The notes beneath the pieces were generated by a model that made no database searches, was not told the origin of the DNA, and worked only from the letters and a program-made list of their open reading frames with translations. Shown here piece after piece: positions 35,969 to 46,699 of a stretch of 64,000 bases of DNA. Every line of letters starts with the position of its first letter. Positions within the stretch are counted from its first letter, which is position 1. The stretch is from Pempheris klunzingeri. Lineage: Eukaryota > Chordata > Actinopteri > Acropomatiformes > Pempheridae. The stretch is from positions 16,351,328 through 16,415,327 of the forward strand of contig NC_092019.1 in the NCBI RefSeq assembly GCF_042242105.1. Direction: 5' to 3'. Made by a program: the position numbers and the translations under genes.

Positions 35969-38900
35969 TGGGCAAATATTGGAGAAAATAATGTTTGTTT
36001 TAGTAAGACAAGCACAAATGCTCACCAGATTCACAAGTAAAAACTATCATTGACAATTTCGTCATCTGTTCTGTCTGATTATTCTTTAAGTATGTTGGTA
36101 CAAAAAACTTTTTTCCTTATGCTTGAGAAAGCTTTCCTCTGGTTGCATCTAGCTGTCTAGGCTGTGTGCCACCCATTTCTTATACAAGAAAAACACCTCA
36201 GAAAGTACTGAGAATATTTATGAGTTCACATCTGAAACACATCATTTCACCCATAAATACTCTTTGAATGACTGAGGCAGCAGTTTATACAGTTTGAGCA
36301 TAGTTCAATTTGGGAATGTGCTGGCATCAGATTTGACCTGAACTTGGGTGCAGCACACGTGCCTGTATGTCATGTCTTCATGAGTTAGGTGTTTCAGGTG
36401 CATGCCAAATGAGCATGCTTATAAATGTGTTCAAGATTTGGTGGGGTTTGAAGGTTTATGGTTTTTGGAGATAGTGGTGTTTCATTGTCCTCCTCCAGTT
36501 GAGGATGTCAGTGTTTTCAACTCACATGCACATTCTTCTGTTATCACACACATGTGGCTCCAATGGGCTTTTTATTCCAAGTATGAACATCGCTGAAGGA
36601 AGTTAACACTACAGGTGCCAACCAACATAGGATTTCACACATGGCAAACCAGGTAATAGACAGATAGTCAGTCAGGAAGTACATTTTTATGAGGCCCATA
36701 GACCTTGCACAGACTGTATAGAGAGACAATATAAGGGAGACAAAATTTTGTTTCAGGAAAGACCTCTCTGTCATTTCTGCCAGATTCCTTAGGTAGTTGG
36801 TATTCATCAGCAGAGGGATCTTAAATACACAGAAGAGGGGAAGAAACATGTTAATAATGCTTTAAGAGTTTTTTTTATTTTCAGGTCAGTGCTAAATCCA
36901 GTGGGTGGTCTGTTTGACCAGTAGGCCACAGGAAAAGACCCATTTCACAGCAGACGTCTGGAATAGTTATGGTAGGAAAAGCACAGGTTTTACTCATAAC
37001 ATCAATGATTCTGTTAAAGTGTCCCAGTAAACAGTAACAATGTGACATGAGAGGCAGATGAGTATGAAATCAAAGCAGCTAAATAGAATTCAGCCACCAT
37101 CAGTTTTATCATTTATAACTGTATCATCTTTCCTACTGTGATGAGTCAAAATATGTGATTCATCACAAAATGGAAGACTCAAACATGTGGTCCATCATTA
37201 CTGTTTGACCTACAGACAGCGCCTTGGGTTGTCAGGTTTGAAAAAAGGTGCATATAATATTATCTGCACCAAAGGGTCGCCTCCATCCATCATCTATACC
37301 GCTTATCCTTAAGGGTCACTGGGTACACCCTGGACTGGTCGTCAGTCAATCACAGGGCTGACATGCTCACGCGCACACCTACAGGCAATGTAGAGTCACC
37401 AAGTAGCTTAAGCTGCATGACTTTTTACTGTGGGAGGAAGCTGGGTTACCCAGAAAAAAACCCACGCAAGCATGAAGAGAACATGCAAACTGCACACAGA
37501 AAGTCCCCAGGCTCAAATCTGGAGCCTTCTTGTTGTGAGGTAACAGTGCTAACCACCACAACAACGTGCTGCCTAAGAAGGACACTTGAAGCAACTAAAT
37601 CAATAACCAAGGAACTGATGCAGGATAATAGAGTTGGAGCCCTGGAGCACACCACGGGTCAGCTGGTAAGGAAATTAAATTGCCAGCAACAACAGAGCAT
37701 TGCCTACTTGACACATAAAAGGCAATTATCAACGCCGCTTCCAGTTACTGGCTCACTGCTAAAGCCTAAAAAGAAAAAAGTGTCAAAAGTTGCACATGGC
37801 AGTCATAACAGAAAGTATACCAGCACTCTTGTACATTAAGATATCATTTAAAAAAACATTGTTTTAACCTGTTAAAAATCCTGTTTCAGTAATGGGTCTT
37901 TAACAAAAGCCTGACTAATTTGTCAGGCTTTGTTTTTCTCCATTGAGTAGTGACTGCCATAAATTCAGCAGGGAATTTCTCTGGGATTTTGGAAATAAAA
38001 GACTGTAAGACATTTAGACTGTAAACATCAACTAGATAGTTAAACCTAAATGTACCTAAACTACAAGGGAGGAGGTGGAGATAAAAGCAGCGTAATCCAA
38101 CATGTCAACCTTTACCTCATTGATATAACTGAAAATTGGCGATTTGGTCCTTTAAGCAGGAGGTCATGTATTGTCTTCATTTCTCCACTAGATGTCACAA
38201 AACTACTGAAAAACAATTTCGACAGTCTCCACTTTCTTCTCCTCAGTCCAGTGAGAGGAAACATGCTGTTTTCTGAAAGTAAAGGTTTCAGAAGCGGATG
38301 TGTTATGCCAGATGTTAAGACACAAATACAAAACCTACACTGCTGATTTTTTCCCGACAAAGATCATCAGTTGAATGGAGGTTATATGTGTAAAATATTG
38401 TGCTATGTTGTGTGGTGTATATGTAGTGGCATTGCAAAGTGTCTGCGGCTCTCATTGAGGATGGCATAACCTGTTGCGTATGATGTCGCAGGAGCTGTCG
38501 TGAATACATTACTGTTGTGCAACCGAGCGTCCAGACAGAGCAGCCAATGGCATGTGCATTTCAACCTTAATAGTTGTTATGAGAGCATTTAACTGATGGT
38601 GTGTGATTTCTGAGATGACATTTTGTGGACACTCCCTTGTACAACCTGTGGGTATAATTGCCAACCAACAGACACACATCTTAACATGACTCTACCTGTC
38701 ATATGCTTTCTGTTGTGTTGTGTTCACTGCAAAATGCAGAGTAACCTGTACCCCACACCCATACATGTTGGAAAAAATTCCAAAAAGCTCCTTTTGTTGT
38801 TGTGTGATTCATTGCTTTTATGTGCTTCTATTGTTCATCACTTTTTTGCTGTTGTTTGTTCAGGTGGTGCCTTACCTGTTTTCCTCACCTGTTTTTTTTG

Positions 38901-39290
38901 TTGGATTTTATTGATTATGAAGAAAACATAGACACACAGCATGCATTTATTAGATTGCACTGAACAAGTGATCAGATATCCTTAAAAACGGTCTTTAAAA
39001 TATTTACAAGACTGATTGTTTAAATCTATTTCTATCTAATGAGTCGTTGTTTCTATCTGAGCTGTCATGTAGATGGTGCAGAGTTACCACCACAGAGCTA
39101 CAGAACCAGAGGTGAACCGTAACTCATACCCCAGCTAGCAGAGTGTGGAAAGATGAACTTTTTTGTAATTAACATCACATGATCCTTCGTCTCCATTTTC
39201 TTTTCCTCCCCTGCATGGAGAATCTGATAGTGTTCAATATGTGAAAGTAATATGGCCAAAGTGGGGAGACGCTGGTGCTGAACAGTCCAA
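35969..39290. other. Non-coding between first and second S100 genes
   Basis: Holds the 3' UTR of the first S100 gene and a dispersed repeat at 37281-37570. The rest shows no coding exon that could be recognised, and open frames here lack any family motif. Confidence 0.5.
37281..37570 (+). repeat. Teleost dispersed repeat with ACTGTGGGAGGAAGC core
   Basis: Contains the widespread fish repeat phrases ACAGGCAATGTAGAGTCACC, CTGTGGGAGGAAGCTGG, GAACATGCAAACT and TTGTGAGGTAACAGTGCTAACC in order. An apparent open frame over it (37363-37839) is a by-product, not a gene. Confidence 0.7.
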
Positions 39291-39297
39291 ACTGACC

Positions 39298-39305
39298 TAT
39301 AAAAG
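39298..39305 (+). promoter_or_regulatory. TATA box upstream of second S100 gene
   Basis: TATAAAAG in a GACC-TATAAAAG-GGAC context, 1.5 kb before the start codon. A strong donor (TCTAAG|GTGAGC) at 40434 could end a non-coding exon spliced to the acceptor at 40823. The exact 5' exon is unclear. Confidence 0.5.
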
Positions 39306-40050
39306 GGACTTGGCAGGGGGCAAGAGAGGGGGAAGAGAAGAAGAAAATGCAGCCTTTCTACTGCCTTGGAACAGACGAGTGGAAAAATGGGGGTTGAGTT
39401 ACGTAACAGTTGAGCAGGATGAATGGGAGTGACCTGCGTCAGAATCAGACATGTGCAGACAAACAGTGAGGACACTCACGCTGGCATACTTTTGAGACTC
39501 ACATGCAGGAGGCTTGTAGCTGCTGCTGATTCATTTAGTTCAGCTGAGCTAAAGTAAGACATTTTGTTTTTCTTTCTCGCCAATGCCAAGTGTTTGCTCA
39601 TGGTGAAATGTTGGGTCTTTGTAAATTTAAAGAATATGGTCATGACCTGGTCTATATGTAATGTGCCATGAGATAACTTTTGTTTTGATTTAGTGCAATA
39701 TAAATAAAACTGACTTGGCTTAATTGTGAATAGTAACAAGATAAAGTATTAATTCGATGTCAATGTGATTCTTGATGATGGCAGACGTACATCAGAAAAT
39801 CCCAAATAAATAACATATTAGTTAAACTGGCACTCTCAGCTAAAACACCGTCAAAAGCCATTTTCTAAAATGGTAAAAATAAAGTTTTCAATACTGCCAT
39901 GGTAGCTTGGCTAGCATGCATTGTTTAGATATTTGCAAAACCGCTCAAGCATTGCAAATAGGAAATCAGCCCTATTAATATAACATTAGCAATACTCTTT
40001 GACATGCAGATAATGTCAATTCACTTATGAACAAACACACGCACACACTC

Positions 40051-40076
40051 TCACACACACACACACACACACACAC
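40051..40076. repeat. (CA)n microsatellite
   Basis: AC dinucleotides in the 5' region of the second S100 gene. Confidence 0.9.
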
Positions 40077-40831
40077 TTTGGGCAGGGATGAAACCTACTC
40101 ACTATAACTTTCCATTTATTCTGACACATTTTTTCCAGAAGACTGAAGAGCTACATTGAGCAGTTCCTCAATGAAGAGAAGGACTGTTCCACCTCAGATG
40201 ATGTCTTCCTTTATTCACCAACACACACAATGCCAACAAGCTCAAACGTTTACTCTACAGAACATGGTATGTGTGTGTGTGTGTGTGTTTGTAGACATGC
40301 CATTATGTGTGTCAGACGCCGTGCCCCCTCTCTTTAAGAGGAGGAGTCCTCCTCAGCCTGACAACAGTCTCACCCGGGACAGTTGGTGGTGACACGGACG
40401 TGATCTTTCTTCACCTGGGGAACGTGAACTCTAAGGTGAGCACTGTTTAAAAGCAAGATGTCAGGAAGGCAGTTTGGAGAGAGAGAAAAAAAGAGCCTTT
40501 GGTTTGGATTGTGAGCATGAGAGGGGCAGTGGAAATGCCAGAATGTTGTCTGTTAACTTGTATCATTATTATTATTAAATCAAAACTTGAGAGCAATTTA
40601 ATGCAATTTGTTAAAGCTTTTTGTAATGCTATCGCAAACACAACTAGCTCTGAGTAATTGTCACCTCCTTATAGTGTTGATAGTGAATCTCTAACTTTTA
40701 CCTATGCTGTCTGTAAACATTAGTTCTACAACATACGTGTATCTTTAACTGACTATCAAGACACTTCATATGGTTTGACAATACAGGGTGTTCATTGTTT
40801 AACTGTTTCTCTTTTTTCTCCAGCTACAGCC

Positions 40832-41291
40832 ATGGCTCGTCTGGAACAAGTCATTACAAACACTGTGGAAATATTTCTTGAGTATGCTGCGGATGATGGC
40901 AAGAAGCGCAAGCTAAACAAAGACGAGCTCAAGAAGGTGCTGGAGCAAGAAATACAAAGCCCTGACTTGAAAGTAAGAGACTCAAAACACTCACCTTACA
41001 TAACGTGCACATCTGCTCATAAACATCTGTTTCTACTCAACATTCAGGTGTGCGTTTGTGTATTTTCATGCTGTTATTTAACTGTAAGAATGCACTCTCC
41101 AGGATAAAATCAGTGCAGATGACATCGAGGAAGCCATGGAAATGCTGGATAAAAACCACGATGGCGAGGTCAACTTCCGGGAGTTTTGTCGGTGTGTGTC
41201 TGTCCTGGCCAAATGCTATTACCAGAAGAAGACAGGCAAGGGTGGCAAGAAAGGCAAAGACAAAGAACAAGAGGGTGAGCCAGAAGACTGA
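40832..41291 (+). CDS. S100 calcium-binding protein B (109 aa)
   Basis: S100-family protein with coding exons 40832-40972 and 41103-41291. The first S100-type hand sits in EYAADDGKKRKLNKDE and the second loop, DKNHDGEVNFRE, is a canonical EF-hand (D1, N3, D5, G6, E12). Helix IV (FCRCVSVLAKCYY) contains three cysteines. It is followed by an unusual tail of about 20 residues, first lysine/glycine-rich (KKTGKGGKKGK) and then acidic (EQEGEPED). This makes it longer than the 90-100 residues usual for the family. AATAAATAAA at about 41458 is the likely poly-A signal. It may be one of the fish-specific S100 genes; I cannot name it. A broken inverted copy lies at 46270-46680. Confidence 0.9.
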
Positions 41292-41572
41292 AGAGGAAAA
41301 ACACCTGCTTGTGCTTGTACCACCATAATACATTCAAAAATATTATATATCTTGACTGCAGACTATTTGTGTTTTAAACAAGAATGCAAAATGTGGTGTT
41401 CATTGTTTCATTGTATCTCTGTACTTTCAAAGAACTTTCCATCCAATACCTCCTGAAAATAAATAAAAAACTATGAAGTTTGATTCGTTATGGGCTTACT
41501 TGTCTGTTTATCTGTTTATATCACTGCATGAGTAGCTGCTTGGTGTCTGGTGTCATTGCTGCTGCTGCAGCT

Positions 41573-42238
41573 TCCAGTAAAATCCAGAACAGGATTTAAA
41601 ATCCTTCTCCTCACCTACAAGGCTCTTAATGCTCATAGTACTGTACTACCCCACTAGAATAGAATAGTTCCTTTATTAATCCTTCACAGGAAACTACTTT
41701 GTCACGGCAGCAGTACAGACAGACACCCCACAGACAACAAACAGCCACCACAAGACAACCAACACTTAAGGCACAAAAACAATAGTAAAAAAGGAAACAT
41801 ATGAAAATATAAAATATGTACAATCTAAAATAGAATAATATAACATAAGATAAGACTAGTATACAATATAGAAAATAAAAAGAAATAGAAATATCTTGTG
41901 CAAATATCAAAAATAGAGAAATATCTTGTACATCTAGAGCACTGTGCTCCCAGAATGGTGGTTGATGAAGTCCTCAAAGGTAGTGATGGAGGCAGAGCTT
42001 CCATCAGGCTTCTCACCTGTGAAATCCCCTCCCAGTTTGAGTTTCGGGGAGTAGGCTAAAAGCCTTTCTTTTTGATAAAGCTTGTAGTTTAGGGCTGGCT
42101 CCGGCCTTCACCGGCCCCTGCTTATGCTGCCATAGCTTTGTTGCTTCTTCTTGTGCTCTTATTATCTTTTACATGCAATTCAATGTTTCTGTGTCTTGTT
42201 TTGATTGTGTTTTATTTCCCTGTAAAGCACTTTGAATT
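41573..42238 (+). mobile_element. LINE A, 5'-truncated L2-like copy (first part)
   Basis: Begins in the C-terminal reverse-transcriptase region: RTGFKILLLTYKALNAH reads at about 41588-41637. A 3' UTR known from fish L2-type LINEs follows, with CTCCCAGTTTGAGTTTCGGGG and CCTGTAAAGCACTTTGAATT. It is broken by an antisense insertion at about 41655-42020 and cut at 42238 by LINE B. Its tail resumes at 43809. Confidence 0.75.
41655..42020 (-). mobile_element. LINE 3' end inserted antisense in LINE A
   Basis: Reverse-strand reading gives GGATTAATAAAGGAACTATTC followed by a CTATT tail, the typical 3' end of fish LINEs. Its 5' part reads SLMEALPPSLPL and TTILGAQCS, a LINE C-terminus. It interrupts LINE A between its coding end and its 3' UTR. 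Boundaries are approximate. Confidence 0.6.
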
Positions 42239-43808
42239 CTCAATACTCTTCAATAGAAGACAGCTGGGGAAACTCCACTCTGGCAAGGCTGCGGGCCCTG
42301 ATGGTGTCAGCCCCAGGGTGCTCAAAACCTGTGCCATCCAGCTCTGTGGAGTTCTTCAGCATGTCTTCAACATGAGCTTGAGTCTGCGGAGGGTCCTGGT
42401 GATGTGGAAGACATCCTGTGACTTTGTCACATGGTGTGAGCAGAACCATCTACAGCTCAATGTGACAAAGACAAAGGAACTGGTGGTGGATCTGAGGAGG
42501 ACCAAGGTGCTGGTGTCCCCTGTTTTCATTCAGGGGGTCAGTGTGGACATTGTTGAGGATTATAAGTACTTGGGGGTACACATTGATAACAAACTGGACT
42601 GGGGGAGGAACACTGATGCCCTTTATAGGAAGGGCCACAGCCGCCTCTATTTTCTGAGGCGGTTGAGGTCCTTCAACATCTGCAGGACTATGCTCAGGAT
42701 GTTATATGAGTCTGTGGTAGCCAGTGCTATCCTTTATACTGTGGTATGCTGGGGCAGTAGGCTGAGGGTAGAGGATGTCAATAGACTGAACAGACTGATC
42801 CGCAGGGCCAGTGACATCGTAGGAGTGAGGAGAATGCTTCACAAAGTGGGAGCTATTTTGGACAATGTGTCCAACCCACTCCATGAAGTGCTGGTTAGAT
42901 ATAGGAGTTCTTTCAGTGCCAGACTAATTGTACCACGATGCACTACAGAGCGCCACAGGAAATCATTCCTGCCTGTGGCCATTAATCTATACAGCTCCTC
43001 ACTCTGAGTGTACATGTTGTTGTATGTTATTATTATTATTATCATTATTATTATTATTATATGATTCAGCTCCTCACTCTGTGTGTACATGCTGTTGTAT
43101 GTTATTACTATTATTATTATTATCATTATTATTATTATTATATGATTCAGCTCCTCACTCTGTGTGTACATGTTGTATATGTTATATTATTATTATTATT
43201 ATCATTATATAATACATCTCATTCAGAGTGTACATGTTGTTATATATTATTGTTGGTAGTAGTAGTAGTAGTGGTATTATTTGTATCATTATTATTATTA
43301 TAATATGGTACAGCTCCTCATTCTGAGTGTACATGTTGTTATATGTTATTGTTGGCAGTAGTAGTAGTAGTGGTATTATTTGTATCATTATTATTATTAT
43401 AATATGGTACAGCTCCTCACTCTGAGTGTACATGTTGTTATATATTATTGTTGGTGGTAGTAGTAGTAGTGGTAGTAGTATTATTGGTATTATATAGTAC
43501 AGCGCCTTACTATGATTGTGCATGTTGTGATATATTTTTATTAGTAGTAGTATTATTAGTATTATTAGTAGTGGTATTATTGTTATTATTATAAGACTCT
43601 GGACTCACCTGGTGCAGTAATTTACCTCTGTGTAATAATTTGTAATAATAATTTTTAATACATCTTTTTTTTATTCATACTTTTATATATTTATATTTTA
43701 CTTTATGCTTGAAGTTTATTCTTATTCTTATTCTTTTGGAGCTGTGTGTAACAAAAAGCAATTTCCCCCTGGGGATTATTAAAGTAATTCTGATTCTGAT
43801 TCTGATTC
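42239..43808 (+). mobile_element. LINE B, inserted in the tail of LINE A
   Basis: 5'-truncated L2/CR1-like LINE. It opens within the reverse transcriptase (GKAAGPDGVSPRVLKTC), runs through LQLNVTKTKELVVDLRR and YKYLGVHIDNKLDW, and stops at 43007. An in-frame deletion between WKTSC and DFVTWCEQNH removes the middle of the enzyme, including the FADD catalytic motif, so the 289-codon open frame cannot encode an active enzyme. The 3' UTR is expanded into a tandem array and ends with (TTCTGA)n at 43788-43810 instead of poly-A. TGAATT flanks the insertion on both sides (42233-42238 and 43809-43814). Confidence 0.85.
42992..43530 (+). repeat. Tandem array at the end of LINE B
   Basis: Seven copies of a unit beginning CAGCTCCTCACTCTG (or near variants), at about 42992, 43067, 43148, 43215, 43311, 43410 and 43500. 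The spacing varies from about 67 to 99 bp. Each unit continues with GTGTACATGTTGT and then TTA/ATT or GTA/TAG triplets. The first unit overlaps the last codons of the LINE B frame (YSSSL). Confidence 0.9.
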
Positions 43809-43850
43809 TGAATTGCCTTGTGTCTGAAAGGTGCTATATAAATAAATTTA
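43809..43850 (+). mobile_element. LINE A, last part of tail
   Basis: AATTGCCTTGTGTCTGAAAGG, then TGCTATATAAATAAA, continues directly from CACTTTGAATT at 42238 once LINE B is removed. This is the usual end of fish LINEs of this kind. Confidence 0.75.
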
Positions 43851-46269
43851 CCTGACCTTGCCTATAGGCTTAGACAGCCGGGGGACTTCCCATGATGCAC
43901 CATCTCCTCTTTCCTCTTCTTTCTCTCCATCTCTATGCTTCATGTCCCTTCAATGTCTGTTGCTAACTTGGTATCTTCCCCAGAGCCTTTTTGTGGTTTT
44001 CTCATCTCTCAGGTTCTGCGGATCGTGGGCACAGTTCTCCTGGCTGTGGTTCTCTGGCTTCCATGAATCACTGCCACGGATCGTCAGCCACCACCACTTT
44101 TTACTAATATTGGTCCTGTTACTATTATTCATATGTTAACTATTGTAATATTTCGCTCTTTGTTATTCACTGTTACCATATTGTTCATTATTAGTCATAT
44201 TCCTATTATTGGTAATATTGTTAGTATTATTATTATGGTTGTTGTTTGCTGTTCATCTGTGGCACTGTTTAAATTAAGACTGATTGATTGAGTGGTTGAT
44301 TGATTGTTGAAGGATACTCATCAAACATTCAACAGACATCACCTGCTATGTTTTCCAGTCCACATGTCACTGTCTGTGCTTTGTTAAAGGAAATATCTGG
44401 TCTGTTCTTTCAACACTGTTGACTGAAGTCCCCCACATGTGAGAAATCTGCCTGGTATCGGATCTTTTTTTAAGATTTCCAGCATTGAAGTCATCAAAAA
44501 TATATATCTCTTTGTCTCTCTCCACTTCAGTGTATTTGAGTCAAATCACATGACTCAAACCCCACATTTATGTGATTGTCTCTTTTTAAAAAATGATTAA
44601 ATTCTCAGCGCCAGTAGAATTATAGCTTATCATTTATTATAACAAAGCAGAGGCCATAGTGCCAATCATTTGATGTTTACATTAATGATTGAACTCTTTC
44701 ATAGAATTGTTTGGAAGTTTGTAGTTGCCCAATAATCCCTGCAGAAGTACTCTGCGGGAATGTGTCCATACCAATTTATAAATAATACATTTATAAATTT
44801 ACATTTGACTGACCATCCCAAGTGAATTTGTATTCACTCTACAAAGTGTTAACTCACTTACACAACAACAAACAAACAATGCTTCTCTATTGGTTCTTGT
44901 TTGCCATTCTCCTGCCTCCCTGTTCATGCAATCAGGACAAGTTATGCAGCTTTACCATTAGTGTTGTATAAGAAAGACAAACAGCCTAAAGTAGTAATAA
45001 TATCAGATTTTTGACTTCATAGTCCAACAATTTTTCTTTATTCTGATACTACTGCTACTGCATGTTCATTTATTTTCTGATTTTCTTTTCTACATATGTG
45101 ATTGTGGCAAAAGTAAATCAAAATGTCCTCTTATGTCAACCTATAGTAATAACAAATGTTACAGACATACAGTTCATAGGTAGTGTATATGTGTACACTG
45201 ATAAGAAAAAATTCTAAACTTGTGTACAACAGATTGTGTTCAGAGGCTCTGAATAGTCATAGAAAGTAATTCAACACTGAAGGAAATTCAGCAACCCTAC
45301 TGACTGCCAGGTGGAGCAAGTGTAACAAAATACCATATATCTAAAAAAGTGAGCATCTGCCAGCACACCGCTGACCTTGTATGCATGTCACGTAAGTTCA
45401 AATGTACTCCTTTGCTTTGAAAATGAAATGAAGAGGTTTTCTATTAACTTAACCCCCCTTTCATATTGAATACTTGAATACTTGAAGACAAGCTATTACT
45501 TGTGTGCATTGGTGGACTTAAGGTGCCTGGGGTGAAAAAAAATAAACAGGGCACCAGTTGCATGTGGTGCCAGCACACAGAAGGTCATGGTAGTGAAACA
45601 GCTCCAAACCGTGGACATGGTTAAAATTGATTTGATTTATTATGTATTATGAACATACTGTTGCCATGTCACGTTTTCTTCTGTACTCTAAGTGTGCTGT
45701 AAGGTGCAGCAAGTATATCAAACATGTTACGGCAACGTTTGCCATGCTCCAAACCGGTTGTGCAGGTTTACTCGTAGTGTTATATAAAAAAGTACGACAG
45801 CCTAAACCAAAACAGATGAACATTGGATCTAAATTTCAATGAATTTGTTCCAAGATTGACTTCTAAGTAAACCACCAGTCCCATTGTGAAAAAAAAGTGT
45901 ACTTGCTGTCTTCCCCAAGCTTCCAGCCTTTGTGCTAAATTAAAACATGTCATAAACGATATCAAAGTGTATCTTTTAATGAAAGTAAATTACAAGTGAA
46001 TAAATAAATAAATGAGCTGATTTCCTGCTTTTTTAGTGATACTGCTAACACAATCTTTAGGGTATGATATCATGAACTGCTTTTCTATCTGCTGGATGTC
46101 CCCTCCAACAAGACTTGATTGCCTGTAATGTGAAGGAAACAACACCACTGCATTAAAAAGAAAGTCCATCCTCCTGTAAATGTACTCACTTCAACCTTGA
46201 CAAGACATTTTTGCAGGCTGCCTCCCTCCATAATTCCAGCTGCGTGTCATGTGCAGAAAAAGACACATC
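43851..46269. other. Non-coding, partly repetitive
   Basis: 43858-44300 resembles a fish repeat (phrases TTGGTATCTTCCCCAGAG, CTCAGGTTCTGCGGATCG and GGTTCTCTGGCTTCCATG, then degenerate ATT triplets); its class is unclear. 44300-46269 is AT-rich with no recognised exon. Confidence 0.4.
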
Positions 46270-46678
46270 AAATCAAACTTCATAGTTTTTAACTTTTCTC
46301 AGCCAGTATTGAATAGACACTACTTTAACTCACTGCAGCATTCCTCGCCCTTGCCCTTCATGTTGTGGTTGTAGCGATTGAGCGGGAAACACATACACTT
46401 AGAAAACTCTAATTTGAGCTCTTGATCCTGTCACAGTTGAAGGCACTGATTTTATCCTGACGGAGAACACATTATCACAGAGAGTTATGATGTTTGTACA
46501 GACGTGCTTGTGTATTGTATGTGTGCCATGTAAAGTCATTGTGTTCAGTTGCTGCTTTAATATCAGTGTTTTGAATTTGCTCCTCCAACAGCTTCTTGAA
46601 CTCCTCCTAGCTTAAGTTGCCATCGCCATCAGCATTCTCCACAAACACATCCACGATGGTTTTTATGGCCTCCTACAT
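46270..46678 (-). pseudogene. Inverted pseudogene copy of S100 gene B
   Basis: Minus-strand match to the S100 gene at 40832. The first exon (46678 to about 46556) reads EAIKTIVDVFVENADGDGNLS, a stop, then EEFKKLLEEQIQ. It has a TAG straight after the ATG, another TAG before EEFKK, and GC where the donor should be. The second exon begins at 46456 with DKISA after a CAG acceptor, then has lost the second calcium loop and carries more stops; GKGEEC near its end matches the GKG tail. The intron is kept and the 3' UTR match AAAACTATGAAGTTTGATT lies at about 46275-46295. This is therefore a duplicated, not retrotransposed, copy. Confidence 0.8.
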
Positions 46679-46699
46679 AGCAGTCATCATTGTAGCTCG

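Noticed and set aside
37363-37839. 158-codon frame
   Set aside because: Runs through a common fish dispersed repeat.
42992-43530. CRISPR-like array
   Set aside because: Unit spacing is irregular, the spacers are ATT/GTA triplets, and the genome is eukaryotic. It is a minisatellite.
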